Shown: piece after piece, positions 58,997 through 64,000 of the stretch
How positions within the stretch are numbered: the first letter of the stretch is position 1
Layout: every line of letters starts with the position of its first letter
Assembly (NCBI RefSeq): GCF_933775445.1
Contig: NC_065872.1
Location: 15,500,001 to 15,564,000, forward strand
DNA length: 64,000 bases
Reading direction: 5' to 3'
Origin: Argentina anserina
Taxonomy: Eukaryota > Streptophyta > Magnoliopsida > Rosales > Rosaceae
The notes under the pieces: model-generated
The model's database searches: none
What the model was told of the DNA's origin: nothing
The model's input: the letters and a program-made list of their open reading frames with translations, nothing else
Position numbers and translations under genes: made by a program

Positions 58997-60824
58997 CTCC
59001 TAAAACCCCAAGTGAAAGGCACTTGCTCAAGAACCACCTCAATTAATATGTTCGGCAAAAGTCCATTGCATAACCTCCAGTAGCGACTTTAGTCATACAG
59101 AAGGCTTCAGTTATGTCTGACGCAGTTCAGCAGCGAAGGTTGTCCCACTGAAGGCTGCAGCTGTATCTGATGCAGTAAACGGCAGAATAAGTAAATGAGT
59201 AATACAACAGGGGATAGAGAACAAACTTATAGAAACCCAGCTAAAGCCCACAAATAGAAGAAGATATTAACAAATAACTACTAGCAAAACACAGACCAAC
59301 ATCAAATTGTCAATTATTTGAGAAAAACAGCTTATGAGAACCTTCAGCATAGGACATCTGCAAGTGCTGACAGACAATGTTAAAACCCGACCTTCGGTTA
59401 TGACTAATGTGGTGAACTCAATTGATAAACAGTCCATTTTTTTTTTGGGTTACAAGAAGAACACATCTGGAAGGAAATAAATTTTTTTGAATGTGTACTT
59501 GGAAGCGAATCTGTACTCTTTGTATCCAAGGACACTCCTGATAGAAGAAATTTACATTTCCTACCTCAAACTTTAGAAATCAGCAGCAAAGAAGACCAAG
59601 CCACAGCAATCCAAACACAACGCACAAACCCAGCTTGTAACTTAGCAATTCAGGTTCCCTAATGGAATTCATGATTCAAACATATGCAAACTATACTGGG
59701 TGATAGTTGAAAGAAGTAAACAAGAGTGGAAAGAGGAAATTGAAACTTACAGAAGTTAGCTGCGAAAAGAAAGAGAAATTTAGATTCTTTGACAATGACC
59801 ATTGATGGTGATTGCTCTCCTCGTTTTTCTGTATAGTAATGAAGTAGGATGTGGTTCTTGACTTGCAAGACTGATCTTTGGGAACAGAACTGAAGACTGT
59901 AGAAAAGAAAAGAAAAGAAAAAAGGAGGAGAATGACGTAAGTAAATATTAACCGATAGCTATACAATGATACTTGACTGGGTTGATTTACAGAGAATAAA
60001 GGGTAAATAGCAAATGATAAGGACATAAATACAGTGGTTTAACAGGTCAAACTCTAGTTTTATGCACAATTCTGTATTTCAGATTATCATTTCAAAAGGT
60101 TTACAGAATATACAGATCATTACCCACAACACAAGACAGAGAAATTTGAATCCAGATTACTACCTTTGTTAGACAACATCAACTAATGAAAATTGGTTGG
60201 TTATGGTACAAAACATGTCCTACAGTTATTATTCATAACTGAACTGAGAATGATTGGATTGCATTTCACTTTACATCATAAGTATTTCAGTACATTCATC
60301 CGCAAAAATGAGTTCATTTAGCTTTGACTTGGAAATAAGGGTGCAAACAGATCTATAAATACACTATTCGGGAGTCTTTCGTAAAGATTGCATTCCTTGT
60401 TTACGTTCAACAGTAGCTAGAATGCGATTCTCTGATTTATTTCTCCGAACAAACCAACAAATATATCAAAACCCAAAAGAGGGAAAACCATGGTTAATCA
60501 ACTAAAACCCAAATGAGGAAATACCATACTCAATCAACTAAACCCAAAATAAGCAACAAGCTAACTTAGTTGACATCATGGTTTAGACGCAGTGACCAAT
60601 TCAAAGGCAGAAACAGAGCACCAATATTAATACCACCATCAATAAAGGGACTACTTGTAGTGTGAATTGAATCAAAACCCAAAAAAGGAAAGCCTCTCAG
60701 CATAAAAAAAACTCAACACAAGCAATAAAGGCACTAAATTTCTAACAGGATCCAGAAGCAGCCATTGAGTACAAGCTTGAGAATCATTAAAAGATATGAA
60801 ATTGGATGTGCATTAATTACGAAC

Positions 60825-60975
60825 CTGAGTAAAGTAGACTCCTTTGAACCAATTATGATGGATTTGATGAAGCCTTTTTCAGAGTTGTGGCTGAGATCCA
60901 CAGCATTCAGATTTCAGAGAGAGATTGAAAAATGGGGTTGGAGCAGCAAGTAAAGAACAGCGGCAACTTATAAAA
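60825..60975 (-). promoter_or_regulatory. Likely TBL promoter edge and 5'-UTR exon
   Basis: On the minus strand, TTTTTATAAG (about 60967-60976) could be a TATA box. It is followed by a pyrimidine-rich leader and by CAG/GTTCGT at 60825, a good donor that would pair with the TTTTAG acceptor just before the TBL ATG. The implied 5'-UTR intron is about 1.8 kb. Inference from sequence only. Confidence 0.45.
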
Positions 60976-61189
60976 ACAGGACCAATCCAATCGTGACGCG
61001 ACAAAATGGTTAGGGAGGTTTTTGTCATTCTAGGGAAAAGACAGAGGTGAAGTTTGTCTTCTATAAATTTTCCAGTGAATCAGTCTAGAAGAAGGCAAGT
61101 TTTCTATTCATCGATGTCATACTAAATCAGTCGAGATCATGGTTAAGTGAAGAAAGAATCTTTAGGACTCATCATTTAGCAGCCGCCGG

Positions 61190-61375
61190 ATCCCAAAAGC
61201 ATGCCGTGGCCTGCAAGCCAGATGAATTTTTACCCGGTCCGGTCCGTGAGAAAACTCACCAAAACCTGCTTCCGTAGTTAGAGGGCCGGGCTTAGTTTAG
61301 AGGTGAAACCCGGCTCAGCCCACCAAAAGCCCGCAAGGTCTAGCCCGTAAAAGCCCGTTAAGAAATAAAATATTA
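61190..61375. repeat. GC-rich TE-like flank, left of the tandem array
   Basis: Contains CCCGGTCCGGTCC, GGGCCGGGCTTAG and repeated AGCCCG motifs, like the subterminal regions of GGGCCC-rich hAT elements. Confidence 0.4.
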
Positions 61376-61555
61376 TACATGCATATATTATACATATATT
61401 CAATTATATCTTGTTCAGTAATAATTATACATAAAATATTATATATGTTAATAATACTAGATTTAAAATTTTATATTTCTTTATATTCTAACTTTATACT
61501 AGATTTTTAAAATAAAATTGTAGTATTATGAAGCAACTATATGAAGTATATGAAA

Positions 61556-63595
61556 TAAACTTCTCGGGATTAATCGACACCAGCAGATGTTATCAGTACT
61601 AATATTTAGGGACTCAGTTAAAACTTCATCTAATTCGGACATCGTCTGACCGTCAAAATTTCCGGTAAACTGAAAACACCACTAATATGCCATAAGGGAT
61701 GACTCATTACCAAGATGCGAACGTCGAAAGCAATTTTCATATATGAAATCATCTAATTTTTGTCACCGATCGTGCGCGGTCGCACCGAGGAAACTCATTT
61801 GGCAAAACCCCGGTCAATAGGGTTTTAATATGTCAAAATGCCTCTTTTTTTTGTTGACCGTAGGTACGGACGGTCAAATTATGTCTAAAACTGACGAAAT
61901 TTTTATGGGGTCTCTAAATATATATACCGGCACATCTGCTGGTGTCGATCGACCGTATTTAGAACCGAAGTTGTCGATCGCCGAAGTGTCCACTAATGTA
62001 TTATAACATTTATACTAGGTTTAAAATAAAACTATCACATTATAAAGTGACTACATGAAAGAAACTTCTCAGAATTAATCGACACCAACCGATGTGACCG
62101 GTACTTATATTTAGTGACCCTATAAAAATTTCATCTAATTCGGACCTCGTTTGACTGTCAAAATTTCCAGTAAACCAAAAACACCACTAATATGTCATAA
62201 GGGATGATCCACTACAAAGATGCGAACGTCGAAAGCCGTTTGCATATATGAAATTACCTATTTTTTGTTACCTATAAGTGTGTGGTCGCACTGAGGAAAC
62301 TTATTTGGCAAATCTCTGGTCAATGGGGTTTCAATATGTCAAAATGCCTCTTTTTTCGTTGACCGTAGGTACGAATGGTCAAACCATGTCCAAAATGGAT
62401 GAAATTTTTACGAAGTCCCTAAATATATATATCGATCATATCTACTGTGTCGATCGATCATATTTCGAATTGGAGTTGTCGATCGCCTAAGTGTCCACTA
62501 ATGTCCAAAACTGACGACATTTTTACGGGTCCCTAAATATATATACCAATCACATCTGGACTTGTCGATCGACCATATTTTGAACTGGAGTTGTCGATCG
62601 CCTAAGTGTCCACTAATGTATCATAACTTTTATATTAAGTTTAGAATAAAACTATCGCATTATGAAAGAACTATATGAAGAAAACTTCTCGGGATCAATC
62701 GACACTAGCCGATGCGATTGGTATACATATTTAGTTATCCTGTAAAAATTTCATCCAATTTGGACCTCGTTTGACCGTCGAAATTTCCGGTAAACCGAAA
62801 ACATCACTTTATGCCATAAGGGATGACCCATTACAAAGATGCGAACGCCGAAAGCCGTTTGCATATCTGAAATCATATAATTTTTGTTACCTATCGTGCG
62901 CGGTCGCACTGAGGAAACCCATTAGGCAACTCCCCGGTCAATTGTGGGTTTTAATATGTCAAAACGCTTTTTTTTTTGTTGACCGTAGTTACGGACGGTC
63001 AAACCATGTCCAAAACGAACAAACCTTTTAAGCGTTCCCTAAATATATATACCGATCACACCTGTTGGTGTCGATCGACCATATTTCGAACTCGACTTGT
63101 TGATCGCCGAAGTGTCCACTAATGTATCATAACTTTTATATTAGGTTTATAATAAAACAATCGCATTATGAAGTGACTATATGAAAAAAACTTCTCGGAA
63201 TAGATCGACATTATCCAATGTGATCTATATTTAGTGACCATTTTTAAATTTCATCCAATTTGGACCTCGTTTGACTGTCAGAATTTTCGGCAAACCAAAA
63301 ATACCACTAATACGCCTAATGAATGACTCATTACCAAAATTGCGAATGCCGAAAGCTGTTTACATATTTGAAATCACCTAATTTTTGTCACCGATCGTGC
63401 ATGGTCGCAACAAGAAAACTCATTTGGCAAAGCCCCGGTCAATGTGGTTTTATAATGTCAAACGCCTTTATTTTGGTTAACCGTAGGTATGGACGGTCAA
63501 ACCATGTTCCAAATGGACGAAGTTTTTACGGGGTCACTAAATATATATATCGATCACATCTACTGTTGTCTATTGACAATATTTCGAAAGTATAA
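61556..63595 (+). repeat. Four tandem copies of a ~500-bp repeat
   Basis: Anchor AACTTCTCGG/AGAAT-ATCGACA occurs at about 61560, 62061, 62684 and 63187, giving spacings near 501, 622 and 503. The longer spacing is due to an extra ~120-bp internal duplication at about 62500-62620. Each unit holds TTTGACCGTC, GATGCGAACG, TTGACCGTAGGTACGGACGG (itself an inverted repeat), CTAAATATATATA and TCGATCGA blocks. Copies differ by perhaps 10-15%. Open frames inside are repeat-driven and not convincing genes. Confidence 0.9.
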
Positions 63596-63689
63596 TTTAT
63601 TTGTTACTTTTTAAAAAAATGTTTTCTAATAATTCTTTTATTGTTCCAAACCCTTAAATAAGAGTATTAATTTTTTTTTCTAATATAAT

Positions 63690-63815
63690 CCCGCAAGACC
63701 CGCTTTAGGTGGGTGGGTTTTGATCTTCATATTTTTGAAAATACCCCGCTCGGCCCGGCCCGACACTTATTTAAATGTGAGGCCCGGGCCGGCCTAGCCC
63801 GGGCCCGCCACTGTC
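63690..63815. repeat. GC-rich TE-like flank, right of the tandem array
   Basis: GGCCCGGCCCGAC, GGCCCGGGCCGGCC and the end GGGCCCGCCACTG. The CCGCCACTG terminus equals that of the hAT-type MITEs at 39-40 kb, so this may be the right end of the element carrying the array. Confidence 0.45.
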
Positions 63816-64000
63816 ATATTTATATGTCAAATTATTTATGTATAAAATTGATTTATTTAATCATATATCAATTATATGGGTTAATCTGCTATACATCAAT
63901 GTATGTTATACATCTTATATCCGACATTTGAAAACATATATTATTTTTCTGACTCAACTCACAAAACAATATCAACCGTCGGATATAAAATGTATAACAT
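63816..64000. other. AT-rich window edge
   Basis: No feature recognised. Contains two inverted copies of a TATCCGAC/GTCGGATA motif next to ATGTATAACAT, which may be part of a further MITE cut by the window end. Confidence 0.3.

Noticed and set aside
60765..60953. Plus-strand 62-codon frame at the TBL 5' end
   Set aside because: It lies antisense to the probable 5'-UTR exon and shows no similarity.
62278..63595. Open frames of 70-90 codons inside the tandem repeat
   Set aside because: The frame shifts and breaks between repeat copies, so they reflect the repeat and not selection on a protein.

Overview
This is nuclear DNA of a eudicot plant. The genes are intron-rich, with GT-AG splicing and one apparent GC-AG intron. 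Their products (SAL1, mitochondrial BCKDH E1-alpha, an HDA14-type deacetylase, ABCG5, a TBL/PMR5 protein and a CYP716 P450) are typical of land plants, and the CYP716 points to a triterpenoid-making eudicot. The overall feel is Rosaceae-like, but nothing here proves the family. Exon borders below were read by eye, by matching translated exons to remembered family conservation and splice sites; no alignment was run.

Layout: 0.6-5.1 kb, SAL1 PAP phosphatase (+, 8 exons). 5.4-6.3 kb, a decayed RNase H-like remnant (-). 6.9-10.2 kb, branched-chain 2-oxoacid dehydrogenase E1-alpha (-, 9 exons). 10.7-11.9 kb, a MITE and a cluster of fold-back elements between TA microsatellites. 12.1-19.7 kb, class II histone deacetylase HDA14-like (-, 9 exons) with an extra base in exon 4. 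20.2-36.2 kb, a block of nested dead transposons: a Ty1-copia element whose gag and pol are split by a reverse-oriented LTR element (TSD GTCCC), which holds a further 2.7-kb LTR-like unit; then an internally deleted hAT, another LTR fragment and CACTA-like debris. 36.7-38.4 kb, a CYP716 P450 with a frameshift. 39.1-41.5 kb, three hAT-type MITEs, one sitting with a perfect 8-bp TSD inside a truncated [2Fe-2S]/TPR gene. 41.5-47 kb, intergenic DNA with a second fold-back element, a long-TIR MITE and a copy of the HDA14 upstream region. 47.1-49.0 kb, intronless ABCG5. 49.3-50.0 kb, a retroposon with an A-rich tail and TSD. 51.4-52.3 kb, an uncharacterised two-exon gene. 53.2-61.0 kb, a TBL O-acetyltransferase-type gene (-, 4 coding exons plus a likely 5'-UTR exon) whose first coding intron carries a very young 2-kb non-autonomous copia element. 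61.5-63.6 kb, four tandem copies of a roughly 500-bp repeat flanked by GC-rich, TE-like ends.

The genes are unrelated housekeeping or specialised-metabolism loci and do not form a pathway cluster. The accessory content is mostly transposable-element biology. The most unusual pieces are the young gag-protease-only copia element with near-identical LTRs, the fold-back family sharing terminal sequence at 11 and 43 kb, the tandem array at 61.5 kb and the TSD-flanked retroposon at 49.3 kb. I found no CRISPR array, rRNA or tRNA gene.
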